Source of the DNA: an uncultured Acetatifactor sp.
Lineage (GTDB): Bacteria; Bacillota; Clostridia; Lachnospirales; Lachnospiraceae
Direction: 5' to 3'
Assembly (NCBI GenBank): GCA_910587755.1
Contig: CAJUNZ010000084.1
Coordinates: 1 to 12,809, forward strand
DNA length: 12,809 nt
The notes below the pieces were generated by a model that did no database searches, was not told the origin of the DNA, and worked only from the letters and a program-made list of their open reading frames with translations. Positions 1 to 8,017 of this stretch are shown piece by piece. The first letter of the stretch is position 1. Every line of letters begins with the position of its first letter. Both the position numbers and the translations under genes were made by a program.

Positions 1-705
1 ACCATGTACCAGAAGGAGACGGGGAAGTTTGTGTACCATCCGGGGGCGGTGATGTGCAACCTGCTGCTGGCGGATGAGATCAACAGAACTTCTCCCAAGA
101 CCCAGTCGGCGCTCCTGGAGGTGATGGAAGAGGGAAATGTGACGGTAGACGGTGTCACCAGAAAGGTGCCCCGTCCTTTTGTCGTGATGGCAACTCAGAA
201 CCCTGTGGGATCCTTCGGCACCCAGAGGCTGCCGGAGGCGCAGATGGATCGGTTTCTGATCTGTATCAGCATGGGCTATCCCAGCCTGGAGGACGAGATC
301 CTGATGCTGAAGAGCCGCAGCCAGGGGAGGCCCATGGAAGAACTGGGGGCTGTCATTGACGGGGAAGAACTGCTCGAGATGCAGCGGGAAGTGGAGAATG
401 TCTTTATTCATGACAATGTGTACAAATACATGGCTCTGCTCTCCTCTGCCAGCAGGGAGCATGAGCTGCTGGATCTGGGGCTGAGTCCCCGGGGCACGCT
501 GGCCCTGGGAAAGATGGCCAGGGCCTATGCCTATCTGCAGGGGCGCAGTTATGTGTCCCCCAAGGATGTGAAAATGGCCCTGAGGGACGTGGGCGCCCAC
601 CGGGTCAGGACAAGCCAGAAGGCCAGAATGAGCGGAAAGAGGTCTGTGGATGTTCTGGAGGAAGTGCTGGCGCGGGTGAGGGCTCCCAGGATGGGGGAGG
701 CCTGA
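1..705 (+). CDS. MoxR-family AAA+ ATPase (5' end cut by window edge)
   Basis: The frame is open from base 1, so this is the C-terminal 234 residues of a longer protein; the ATG at 4 is internal. The visible part starts just before Walker B (LLLADEINR, bases about 61-87) and continues with the MoxR-typical TSPKTQSALLEVMEE, the sensor-1 segment MATQNP (about 190) and an arginine-finger region ending MDRFLI (about 244-261). The C-terminal lid helices include LSPRGTLALGKMARAYA. The Walker A half lies upstream of the window. MoxR ATPases are cytoplasmic chaperone-like enzymes that use ATP to assemble or activate partner complexes and are usually encoded beside DUF58 proteins, as here. The stop lies 3 bases before the next start, so translation is probably coupled. 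The physiological substrate cannot be read from sequence. Confidence 0.95.
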   Translation, partial: TMYQKETGKFVYHPGAVMCNLLLADEINRTSPKTQSALLEVMEEGNVTVDGVTRKVPRPFVVMATQNPVGSFGTQRLPEAQMDRFLICISMGYPSLEDEILMLKSRSQGRPMEELGAVIDGEELLEMQREVENVFIHDNVYKYMALLSSASREHELLDLGLSPRGTLALGKMARAYAYLQGRSYVSPKDVKMALRDVGAHRVRTSQKARMSGKRSVDVLEEVLARVRAPRMGEA

Positions 706-708
706 GAG

Positions 709-1851
709 ATGTGGAACAGAAGATTGTGTTTTCTGCTGCTTCTGGGAGAGGGTGTATACCTGGGAATGCTCTATAACTATCAGGGAATTCGGCTGATGTT
801 GTGTTTTCTGATTTTCCTGCCCCTGGTCTGCCTGCTGCTTCTGCTGCTTTCCTGGCCTGCCTGCAGGGTGGTTCTGAGGACGGGGCAGGATGTAATCACC
901 CGGGGAGAGCAGGTGGAAGTCCGGGTGGCGGTGGAGAACCGGGGGCTGTTCCCGGTGTCCCGGGTGCTTGTGTGTGTCCGGTGGAAGGCTCCCGGCCAGA
1001 AGGAAGTCAGGATGAAGCGGTGGATCTGCGGTCTGGGACGGGGCTGCAGGGGGGAAGCTGTCTTTGCCCTGTCCCCGCAGCACTGCGGTCAGGCCCGATT
1101 TCGGGTGTCCAGGGTTCGGGTCTACGATTATCTGGCACTGTTCTGTCTGCCCGGGAAAGTTTTTTTGGAGGGAAGATTTTTTGAGAGAAGGTGTTCCGGG
1201 AATCAGGAGCTGTGTATTGCGCCCAGAGTGGACCCTGTCTCCCGGGAGGAGAAGGAGCTGTTTTCTCCGGTTCACCGGGGGGAGGAGGACGGAGATCTGG
1301 TACTGCGGGATTACCGGCCTGGGGACAGTCTCCGGCGGATACACTGGAAACTGTCGGAAAAACTGGACCGGCTTCAGATGAGGGACCAGGAGCCGGAGGG
1401 TCTGCCTGCTCTGTATCTGGATTTTTCTCCCGGTCTCAGAAGGCAGCCGGACCAGTGGGACAGGTATCTGGACAGGGCCTGTTCCCTTTTGTATTTTCTG
1501 GCAGGGGAGGCCGAAGCCCTGCAGGTTCCTGCGGTGGTGATCTGGAAAGAGGAAACTTCTCAGAGGGAAGGAGGGGCTTTCCAAGGGAATGGGGGAGGCT
1601 TCTCAAAGGGGGCAGGGGCTTTCCGGGGGAATGGGGGAGGCTTCTCAAAGGGTGGAAAGGTTTCCCGGGGGGATGCGGAAGGCTTTTCAAAAGACGGAGA
1701 TGTTTTTCGGAAGGCGGAGATCAGCAGTGTGGAGTCCCTTCTGGACTGGATGCGGCTTTGGCTGTTCACGGGAGCGGAATTTGACGAATGTGTGGATTTG
1801 CAAAGTTTTCTGCGGCTTGGGGAGGACGGTGTACTGTATCCGGAGGAGTAA
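709..1851 (+). CDS. DUF58 domain protein, membrane anchored, with internal repeat insertion
   Basis: This 380-residue protein has two hydrophobic segments near its start (about residues 5-24 and 27-50), then an extracytoplasmic-looking beta-rich region. It carries the DUF58 signature RDYRPGDSLRRIHWK at residues 200-214. DUF58 proteins are the usual partners of MoxR ATPases and often have a von Willebrand A-like fold; their biochemical role is not settled. The start follows a purine-rich GGGGGAGG about 10 bases upstream and sits 3 bases after the MoxR stop. Residues about 283-340 are atypical: a Gly/Ser/Lys/Phe-rich insertion made of 14-residue units (GAFRGNGGGFSKG type), encoded by a 42-bp tandem repeat. 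It lies between VVIWKEE and SSVESLLDW, where family members usually have compact sequence. The frame stays open through it, so the gene is probably intact. Confidence 0.9.
   Translation: MWNRRLCFLLLLGEGVYLGMLYNYQGIRLMLCFLIFLPLVCLLLLLLSWPACRVVLRTGQDVITRGEQVEVRVAVENRGLFPVSRVLVCVRWKAPGQKEVRMKRWICGLGRGCRGEAVFALSPQHCGQARFRVSRVRVYDYLALFCLPGKVFLEGRFFERRCSGNQELCIAPRVDPVSREEKELFSPVHRGEEDGDLVLRDYRPGDSLRRIHWKLSEKLDRLQMRDQEPEGLPALYLDFSPGLRRQPDQWDRYLDRACSLLYFLAGEAEALQVPAVVIWKEETSQREGGAFQGNGGGFSKGAGAFRGNGGGFSKGGKVSRGDAEGFSKDGDVFRKAEISSVESLLDWMRLWLFTGAEFDECVDLQSFLRLGEDGVLYPEE
1555..1725 (+). repeat. 42-bp tandem minisatellite inside the DUF58 gene
   Basis: Matching positions recur every 42 bases: GCTTTCC at 1576 and 1618, GTTTCCC at 1660 and GTTTTTC at 1702. 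CTTCTCA also falls at 1557 and 1599. The middle two units are nearly identical and the outer ones are diverged, as expected for a recently expanded array. The period is a multiple of three, so each unit adds 14 residues without breaking the frame. Unit ends were assigned by eye. Confidence 0.9.
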
Positions 1852-1900
1852 GGAAGTGTCTCCCAAATCAGGGATATGCTTCTGGCATGGGTGAGGAAGT

Positions 1901-4432
1901 ATGGAGGCAAGGCTTTCCAAGGTAAAGTTGTTATTTGATGTTCTGATCCTCTATGTGAATACCGTCGGCATTGTGGGGGCGTTGACAGAGGCGCTTCGCA
2001 TTCCCTGCGCCAGGGCGGACTGGAAGATATTCTGGGGGGTGCTGTTTTTATTCTGCCAAGTCAGCATGCTGTTCTGGAGCAGCAGGAAGGTGAGGCTGTA
2101 TCATATTTTATTGTGTGTGCTGTCCTATGGGCTTTTGGCGGCTGTATTCTGGAAGAAACTCCTGGCAGGACTTCTTCTGGGGACGGCGGGGGCGGTGGAG
2201 AGTCTGAATGAGCGGTATCAGTTCCGTGTTACCCTGCCCAGTGCCGCTGTGCTTCTCCGGGAGGCAGGGTGGGGACCGGGATGGGAGCAGGGAGCGGAGA
2301 ACTGGCTTATCACCGTGAGCATGCTCTGTGTTCTGCTTCCCTTTGTGATGCTTTCTGCCTGTCTGTTTTCCCGCGGCAGATGCCTGTGGCTGTGGGCAGG
2401 AAATGCTCTGTGGCTGGTGGCGGCCTGTACTTTTGACCGGTTTCCGGATTATTTCTACCTGGGATTTTGTCTGGTGGGACTGGCGGCGGTGCTGGTGCGG
2501 AAGGATTTTGCAGGCAGCCACAGGGCGGGAATGTGGGCCGGGGTCTGGGTGGCAGCGCTCTCAAGCGGTGTTCTGGCGTTTGCGTACCACTTTGTGCTTC
2601 CTCTGGCGGATGAGGCTTATATGAAGGCTGCGGAGCACAGGATGAAATTTTTCCGGCTGGTAAATGAGGAGTGGATCCCCGAGGTTCAGGACTTTCTGGC
2701 GGATCTGGGCCTGGGGAATCATGGCGTGAGCCAGGGAGCGGATGTGACTGGGGAGCTGCACCGGCAGAACCTGCTCTCCTATACGGGGGAAGAGGTGTAC
2801 CGGGTGACGGTGAACACGTTTCCCCAGGATGTGGTCTATCTGAAATGTTTTGTGGGAGTCACATACGGGGAGGAGGAGTGGAGCCCGGCGTCGGACAGGG
2901 ATCTGGAACGGTACTACAGCGAGAATGACCTTGTTCTGCCTGATGATTACAGCGAATTGGTGAATATCAACTATGATGCCATAGGGCGGCTGGGGGGTGG
3001 TGTCTCCACCAGGCGTGTGCAGGTGGAAGAGATGGGCCCCCGGGGAAGTTACAGCGTCTATCCTTATGGCGCCAGGCTTACGAAGGACTATAAGGTGCAT
3101 GCTGACGGGAGTGTGGAGCGCAGGGACAGGGAGTATGATTTCTACTACCGGCCTCCTTGGGGACTGAAGGCGGGGGGTTATTCCGGCAGTGTTTCCGGCG
3201 TTTCCAGCCTGGTGGAGGAGCAGTACAGGCAGTATGTGCATGACAGTTTTCTGGACTATCCAAAGGAACTTGAGCTTTTCTGGCAGTACCTGGAAGAGGA
3301 AAATATCCGGGATGAGAGCATCTACAGATGTGCCAGGGATATTATGCTTTTTCTGGACAGTCTGGCAGAGTACGATCTGGAGGCGGAGAGCAATCCCCCG
3401 GAGGAGGATTTTGTGGAATATTTTCTGTTCCAGAGCCACCGGGGATACTGCGTGCATTTTGCTACCGCGGGAGTTCTGGCCCTGCGTTACTGCGGGGTAC
3501 CGGCCCGGTATGTGACGGGATATATGCTTTCGCCCTGGGATTTTAAAAGGCAGCAGGACGGCACCTACACGGCGGCGGTTACGGGAAAGCAGGCCCATGC
3601 CTGGGCGGAGGTGTATGTGGACGGGGCAGGATGGATGCCGGTGGAGATGACGCCGGGTTCCATGGCTTCTTCCACGGACAGACGGGAGGAACAGATGCGG
3701 CAGCTTTTGGAGACGGAGGCAAGGTGGGAACAGGCTCTGGCCACCCGTCAGCCGCCGACGCTGCCCGCCCAGTCCGACGCTGTGGCGGAGGTGACTCCCG
3801 TGCCTGACAGGTTTCAGTCCGGGGCGGGACAGAATGTCCCGGAGCCATCCCGGGAGCCGGCGGCAGACAACAGCGGCTCCGGCGGAGGGATGGGGGGAAG
3901 TTCTTCCGGGGACAATTCTCCGGGGGAAGGGACATCTTCCGGCGGGGAGAGATTCCAGATACCGGGAGCGGCAGTTGTTACGGGGACAGCGTTGGCTGCG
4001 CTCACAGTCCTGTTCTTTCTGGCAGGCAGGCTGCGGAAGAGGGCGGTGCGGCGCTGGCGCAGGGCGCTCCAGGCCGCCGGGCACAGGGAGCGTGTGCTGC
4101 TTTTGTACCGGAATCTGCGCAGGGTGCTGCGGGTGGCTGGCTGTCCCCAGAGATTGGAGGCGGGAGAGGCAGGTTTCTGGCAGAAGATCCAGGACATTTT
4201 TCCGGAGTGTCCTGTGGGTGGATATGAGGAGTTCTGCGGTATTCTGGAGAAGGCCACCTTCGGCAGGGAGGAGCCTTCCTCAGAGGAAGTTCAGAGCGTG
4301 TCCCTGTTCCATGACAGCATGGTCCGGAATGTATATAAAAACACGCCCGTGTATAAAAGGCCTCTTCTGGGCCTGTTTCAGTGTCGCCGTGAGGGCCTTT
4401 GTGTCCAGGGAGGAGAGGAAAAATGCTTGTAG
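1901..4432 (+). CDS. Transglutaminase-like membrane protein
   Basis: This 843-residue protein begins with about seven membrane segments (residues about 10-32, 41-60, 66-84, 134-156, 161-176, 184-200 and 210-234). A large outside region follows with a transglutaminase-like core: Cys517 in GYCVHFATA, His566 in QAHAWAEV and an acidic residue, Glu582, in PVEMTPG where Asp is the classical third catalytic residue. After a Gly/Ser/Pro-rich linker (about 600-685) there is another membrane helix (about 690-708) and a cytoplasmic DUF4129-like tail. This layout matches the large transglutaminase proteins that accompany MoxR and DUF58. They may cleave or cross-link surface peptides, but the substrate is unknown. 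The start has GAGGA 4-5 bases upstream. The gene ends 10 bases inside hemZ, suggesting translational coupling. Confidence 0.9.
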   Translation: MEARLSKVKLLFDVLILYVNTVGIVGALTEALRIPCARADWKIFWGVLFLFCQVSMLFWSSRKVRLYHILLCVLSYGLLAAVFWKKLLAGLLLGTAGAVESLNERYQFRVTLPSAAVLLREAGWGPGWEQGAENWLITVSMLCVLLPFVMLSACLFSRGRCLWLWAGNALWLVAACTFDRFPDYFYLGFCLVGLAAVLVRKDFAGSHRAGMWAGVWVAALSSGVLAFAYHFVLPLADEAYMKAAEHRMKFFRLVNEEWIPEVQDFLADLGLGNHGVSQGADVTGELHRQNLLSYTGEEVYRVTVNTFPQDVVYLKCFVGVTYGEEEWSPASDRDLERYYSENDLVLPDDYSELVNINYDAIGRLGGGVSTRRVQVEEMGPRGSYSVYPYGARLTKDYKVHADGSVERRDREYDFYYRPPWGLKAGGYSGSVSGVSSLVEEQYRQYVHDSFLDYPKELELFWQYLEEENIRDESIYRCARDIMLFLDSLAEYDLEAESNPPEEDFVEYFLFQSHRGYCVHFATAGVLALRYCGVPARYVTGYMLSPWDFKRQQDGTYTAAVTGKQAHAWAEVYVDGAGWMPVEMTPGSMASSTDRREEQMRQLLETEARWEQALATRQPPTLPAQSDAVAEVTPVPDRFQSGAGQNVPEPSREPAADNSGSGGGMGGSSSGDNSPGEGTSSGGERFQIPGAAVVTGTALAALTVLFFLAGRLRKRAVRRWRRALQAAGHRERVLLLYRNLRRVLRVAGCPQRLEAGEAGFWQKIQDIFPECPVGGYEEFCGILEKATFGREEPSSEEVQSVSLFHDSMVRNVYKNTPVYKRPLLGLFQCRREGLCVQGGEEKCL
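4411..4418 (+). promoter_or_regulatory. Ribosome binding site that fixes the hemZ start
   Basis: AGGAGAGG lies 4 bases before ATG 4423. The in-frame ATG at 4399 has no comparable site, so 4423 is preferred. The site lies inside the end of the transglutaminase gene. Confidence 0.75.
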
Positions 4433-5883
4433 TGGAGCTGAACCAGTCAAATTATGAATATGATGTGCACTCTATGGTGTCTTCTTTTTATCCGGAAGAG
4501 CAAGTGAGGGTGCTGATACCTGAGTGCAGCCAGGCCAAGAGGCAGGAGCTGCAGCAGGAAGTTCGGATCCGGGTGGAACTGGGGGAAGAAGGGGCTCTGT
4601 TTGCTGCGGACGGGGAGGAGTTTCGCTGGAAGGCGCCGGGGGAGGATAGGCATGTTTTGGCCCGGGAGTACAAAGAGGGGTTTAAGCGGTTTCTCTACCA
4701 GACCTTAAGCCGGATCACAGGGAAGGAGCTTCCCTGGGGCAGCCTCACGGGAATCCGTCCCACCAAGATCGCCTATGCCATGCTGGAGCAGGGGGCGGGC
4801 GTTCAGGAGATCGAGAGCTTTTACCGGGAAAAATACTTTGTCAGCCAGGAGAAGGCGGGGCTGTCCATAGATATCGCCGGGCGGGAGCAAAAGCTCCTTC
4901 AGAGCCTGGGGAACCAGGAGGAGGGATATAGTCTCTATCTGGGGATCCCCTTTTGTCCCACCACCTGTATGTACTGTTCCTTCACTTCTTTTCCCCTGGG
5001 ATTGTACCGGAAGAAGGTGGATACTTACGTGGACTGCCTGGTAAAAGAGATGGAGCAGGCGGCCAGGCTGTGCCGGGGAAAGCGTCTGGACTGTGTTTAC
5101 CTGGGAGGGGGTACACCCACCACTCTGGAGCCCTGCCAGCTGGACAGGCTTCTGGGGGAACTGGAGCGTCTGTTTGATCTGGGCGGCGTAAAGGAGTATA
5201 CCGTGGAAGCTGGCCGGGCGGACAGCATTACCCCGGAGAAACTTCAGGTGCTGCGCCGCCGGGGGGTGGGAAGAATCTCCGTCAACCCCCAGACCATGCA
5301 GCAGAGAACCCTGGACCTTATCGGCAGAAAAGCGTCGGTGGAGCAGGTGGAGGAGGCTTACGGCCTGGCCCGGGAGATGGGATTTGACAATATCAATATG
5401 GATCTGATCCTGGGACTGCCGGGGGAGACGGAGGAGGATGTGCGCCGCACTGTGGAGCGGGTGGTGGAGATGGCTCCGGACAGCCTGACCGTACATTCCC
5501 TGGCCGTTAAGCGGGCTTCCAGGCTCAGCCAGTGGGTACAGGAGAATGGGGTTTCCCTGCTGCACAACACGGACGAAACCATGAGGATTGCCGCGGAAGG
5601 AGCGGTCCGCCTGGGGCTTGCACCCTACTATCTCTACCGCCAGAAGAATATGTCCGGAAACTTTGAAAATGTGGGCTATGCCCGGGAGGGAAAGTTTGGA
5701 CTGTACAATATCCTGATTATGGAGGAAGTGCAGACCATCGTGGCGTTAGGAGCCGGGGCGATTACCAAAAGGGTGTATCCCGACGGGCGCATCGAGCGCT
5801 GCGAGAATGTGAAGGAAGTTGCCCAGTATATTGAGAGAATCGAGGAAATGATTGAAAGAAAACGTGTATTATTCACTGACTGA
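4423..5883 (+). CDS. hemZ: HemZ, oxygen-independent coproporphyrinogen III dehydrogenase-like radical SAM protein
   Basis: This 486-residue protein has the radical-SAM [4Fe-4S] motif at Cys178, Cys182 and Cys185 (GIPFCPTTCMYCSFTSFP), followed by the glycine-rich SAM-binding segment YLGGGTPTTL and the HemN-type segments SVNPQTMQQRTLDLIGR and NMDLILGLPGET. The long N-terminal extension before the radical-SAM core, with SLTGIRPTKI, separates HemZ from HemN and HemW. HemN-type enzymes decarboxylate coproporphyrinogen III to protoporphyrinogen IX using S-adenosylmethionine, but the exact reaction of clostridial HemZ is not certain. The length is normal for HemZ. The C-terminus ends cleanly with TGA just before the AT-rich element junction, so the insertion does not appear to truncate it. 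It shares the upstream operon by position, with no obvious functional link. Confidence 0.92.
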   Translation: MLVVELNQSNYEYDVHSMVSSFYPEEQVRVLIPECSQAKRQELQQEVRIRVELGEEGALFAADGEEFRWKAPGEDRHVLAREYKEGFKRFLYQTLSRITGKELPWGSLTGIRPTKIAYAMLEQGAGVQEIESFYREKYFVSQEKAGLSIDIAGREQKLLQSLGNQEEGYSLYLGIPFCPTTCMYCSFTSFPLGLYRKKVDTYVDCLVKEMEQAARLCRGKRLDCVYLGGGTPTTLEPCQLDRLLGELERLFDLGGVKEYTVEAGRADSITPEKLQVLRRRGVGRISVNPQTMQQRTLDLIGRKASVEQVEEAYGLAREMGFDNINMDLILGLPGETEEDVRRTVERVVEMAPDSLTVHSLAVKRASRLSQWVQENGVSLLHNTDETMRIAAEGAVRLGLAPYYLYRQKNMSGNFENVGYAREGKFGLYNILIMEEVQTIVALGAGAITKRVYPDGRIERCENVKEVAQYIERIEEMIERKRVLFTD

Positions 5884-5948
5884 AATTCAAAATTCAGATA
5901 AAAAATATTGGGTATTATGTGGGCTCTAGGTACATCATAATTTCCAAA

Positions 5949-6156
5949 AGTCCAACAAAAGTCCAACATATTTTTTTGCAGTGGTACACCATAATACGCC
6001 ATAATGCAATTTTTATCACATAGTCCAACAAAATCTGTGTAAATCTACAGATACCTAAGGAAGCGTTTTGGGAATAATCGAAACGCTTCTTTTTGCGCCA
6101 TTCAAGCTGGATTTAGTCTTTTATCAGAATTTGTTAAGCGGTGAGAGTCCAACAAA
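5949..6156 (+). repeat. Four direct copies of AGTCCAACA, candidate integrase arm-type sites
   Basis: Exact copies begin at 5949, 5960, 6022 and 6146. Three of them extend to AGTCCAACAAA. The first two are 11 bases apart, about one helical turn. The last lies within a dyad, AATTTGTT (6128-6135) with AACAAATT (6151-6158). Tn916-type integrases bind short direct repeats near the element ends with an N-terminal arm-binding domain, and these repeats have the right size and placement. Confidence 0.6.
6060..6094 (+). terminator. Intrinsic terminator
   Basis: A perfect 9-bp stem, GAAGCGTTT (6060-6068) with AAACGCTTC (6081-6089), has a 12-base loop and is followed by five T. It would stop transcription arriving from hemZ, about 180 bases upstream, and insulate the element from the backbone operon. 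Whether it belongs to the host or the element depends on the exact junction. Confidence 0.85.
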
Positions 6157-6316
6157 TTAAAATGCACATTTGGTAACAGTCATTTCATTTAAGGATAGAG
6201 AGGTGGTGGAAAAGAGGGACTTGGTCAAATGTAAAACGAGCAAGAAACAATAAATGATAATAAAGAAGATATATTATGCCTTCAGGAAAACTATAAAACA
6301 ATAAAGGAGGCATGAA

Positions 6317-7474
6317 ATGTCAGAATACCAACTACAAATCAAACAGGTGGTGGACTATCCACGCTGCCGCATTTACAGGCAGTTCGTCCAGTCACTGATC
6401 ACGGACCAGGGCATTCGCACAGGCGGGGGCTCCGGTCTTTTTTATTTTACGGTGCTTTGCAGTTATGCGAATTTCCGTACATCCTACCGCCGCATAGACG
6501 GGATCAGCTACACGGTCTATCCAGGTGAGTGGATCTGCACCGTCAAGGAGCTGGCCGGATGGTTCCGCACACATTTCCAGCACCAGGCCCTTGACATACT
6601 GGATGAGCTGCAGAAAAGAAATTTGATCTCGTACCTGTCCCTGGGGCGGGGGAAAGTCGTCAAGTATAAGATCCGGGACTGGAAAAAGCATAACACGGTA
6701 CTGGATTACAACTGCCCATGCCAGAAGGACACAGGCTTTTTCTTTATGCCGTTCACGGTGGCAACGGAGATGGTGGGCGCCGGGCGGTGCTCTGAGATGG
6801 ACATCCTGCTGGACCTGTGGATGTCAACCGTCTATAACGATGGGCAGGTGCAGGGATCGGAGGCAGGCCCGGTAGTCTACCTGCGCAACGGCACTGGCAG
6901 CCCGCTGGTAAACTACGGAGAGCTGGCCGGGCGCTGGGGGATCTCAAGGACTACTGTGGGCAGGGTGCTGAAAAAATTTGAGAGGCTGGGTCATATATCT
7001 CTGATGGCATTTCTCGGCACAAAGGGCAGTGTCATTTACCTGCAGAATTACCTGTCCACCATGTTCCAGATTTCTGATGTCCTGATCGACAAGGAGGAGG
7101 TTGCAATGAGTTTGAATATCAAAATCAGTCTGCCGGACAAGGACAGTGACAATGCCGTGGAAGAGGATGGCACCCCGGAGCCAGAGGTGTGCGTTTCAGA
7201 AGGACTGTCCAGCGTATCAAAATCACACATGGAGGCCCTGGTGAGGAAGGTGGCGGAAATCCTTGATTCACAAGGGGTTTCCTGTTTCCGATGCCCCAAA
7301 GTTAAGTACAAGTTATATTCTTTATCTGATGACTGGGAGGGAAAGTATTTATGCCGCCCGCACGGGGCATCGGACAGGCATATTGGGATGGAGGTCTGCT
7401 GTGGAAATGGCGGACAGGTCTATACATTTGAGCTGACGCTCTCGCCTGCTGGCGGGAAGGAAATGGAGGAATGA
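6317..7474 (+). CDS. Double winged-helix DNA-binding protein of a mobile element (replication initiator-like or regulator)
   Basis: ATG 6317 has a strong AAAGGAGG 6 bases upstream. The 385-residue product shows two helix-turn-helix/winged-helix regions. The first is at about 72-119 (WICTVKELAGWF to VVKYKI). The second is at about 198-245, with GRWGISRTTVGRVLKKFERLG followed by a hairpin-like wing. Two winged helices in tandem are typical of Rep-type initiators of plasmids and conjugative elements, but a transcriptional regulator is equally possible. The C-terminal third (about 262-385) starts with an acidic linker and holds Cys pairs (CFRCP, later LCRPH and VCC) that might bind a metal. It is the first gene inside the element and is followed after 3 bases by a second DNA-binding protein. 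The exact family was not recognised. Confidence 0.65.
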   Translation: MSEYQLQIKQVVDYPRCRIYRQFVQSLITDQGIRTGGGSGLFYFTVLCSYANFRTSYRRIDGISYTVYPGEWICTVKELAGWFRTHFQHQALDILDELQKRNLISYLSLGRGKVVKYKIRDWKKHNTVLDYNCPCQKDTGFFFMPFTVATEMVGAGRCSEMDILLDLWMSTVYNDGQVQGSEAGPVVYLRNGTGSPLVNYGELAGRWGISRTTVGRVLKKFERLGHISLMAFLGTKGSVIYLQNYLSTMFQISDVLIDKEEVAMSLNIKISLPDKDSDNAVEEDGTPEPEVCVSEGLSSVSKSHMEALVRKVAEILDSQGVSCFRCPKVKYKLYSLSDDWEGKYLCRPHGASDRHIGMEVCCGNGGQVYTFELTLSPAGGKEMEE

Positions 7475-7477
7475 GGA

Positions 7478-8017
7478 ATGACGAAGAAACAGAGGGAGGC
7501 TAACATTGCGGAGAATCCGTTGTATCATGACACATGGAAGCTGCTGAAGAAGTACCGGGATGTGGTCTGGAGCCTGGAGCTTTCGGTGCAGCAGGTAAGA
7601 AACAAGTTTGAGATTGAGTATGGCAGTTCCATAGAGGACTTCCTGGAATCGGTGTACCTGGCGGGGGCGGACATTGCCGGGGGAGACATTGAACACCATG
7701 CCAAATGCATAGAGCGCAGCCACCGGATGATCAAGCTGCTGGACAGCTCCGTGGAACTGCTCAGGAACAAGCACAAGAACGGGGAGACCTATTACTGGCT
7801 CCTGTACTACACATTCCTTTCCCCGCAGCAGATGAAGAACGTGGAAGAGATCGTAGAGCAGCTGCGGCCCCATATCCGGGACATCAGTTTCCGCACCTAT
7901 TACCGAAGGAGACAGGAGGCTATCGAGGCGCTGAGTTCCATCCTGTGGGGGTATACGTCCAAGGAGAGTATGGAGATTCTGGAGAAGTTTGTGCCGGAAA
8001 CGGGGTCTGGCACATAA
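7478..8017 (+). CDS. Sigma-region-4 / ArpU-like transcriptional regulator
   Basis: This 179-residue, mostly helical, highly charged protein ends with a helix-turn-helix at about 105-157: YYTFLSPQQMKNVEEIVEQL, then ISFRTYYRRRQEAIEALS. The YYRRRQEAI recognition-helix pattern resembles phage late regulators of the ArpU/RinA type and sigma-70 region 4. By analogy it may activate transcription of genes further into the element, such as the secretion operon after the next spacer; this is inference. GGAGGAATGAGG spans the end of the previous gene and provides the ribosome site, with a 3-base gap, so the two genes are probably made together. There is no region-2-like part, so it is unlikely to be a full sigma factor. 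Confidence 0.6.
   Translation: MTKKQREANIAENPLYHDTWKLLKKYRDVVWSLELSVQQVRNKFEIEYGSSIEDFLESVYLAGADIAGGDIEHHAKCIERSHRMIKLLDSSVELLRNKHKNGETYYWLLYYTFLSPQQMKNVEEIVEQLRPHIRDISFRTYYRRRQEAIEALSSILWGYTSKESMEILEKFVPETGSGT

Larger units (their letters stand above)
5884..6316. other. Gene-free junction: probable end (attL/attR) of an integrated element
   Basis: This 433-base stretch has no credible gene and is much richer in A+T than the hemZ operon on its left or the genes on its right. It contains four AGTCCAACA direct repeats and a 6-base inverted pair, ATTATG (5914-5919) with CATAAT (5936-5941). Further CATAAT copies lie at 5990-5995 and 6000-6005, and GGTACA(T/C)CATAAT occurs at 5929-5941 and 5983-5995. 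A terminator lies at 6060-6094. This mix of core-type and arm-type repeats is what a tyrosine-integrase attachment region looks like. The exact crossover cannot be placed without the other end or an empty site; 5884-5945 is the likeliest interval. No convincing promoter for the gene at 6317 was found. Confidence 0.6.

Noticed and set aside
801..1894. Several overlapping + strand open frames within the DUF58 gene
   Set aside because: Their translations are Gly/Arg/Pro-rich low-complexity products of GC-rich codons and the repeat array; the DUF58 frame alone carries the family signature.
2561..4084. Long minus-strand open frame opposite the transglutaminase gene
   Set aside because: It is Pro/Arg/His-rich, as expected for the reverse complement of a GC-rich gene, has no start signals, and the + strand gene carries a clear domain set.
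4705..5565. Minus-strand open frame opposite hemZ
   Set aside because: It is an antisense shadow of a well-supported radical-SAM gene and shows no recognisable domain.
6170..6199. Promoter-like TTGGTA with GATAGA 18 bases downstream, before the gene at 6317
   Set aside because: The -10 matches only 3 of 6 positions and lies over 100 bases from the gene; too weak to list.
6268..6275. TATATTAT as a -10 box near the 6317 gene
   Set aside because: No acceptable -35 lies at 16-18 bases and no extended -10 TG precedes it; chance occurrence is likely in this AT-rich stretch.
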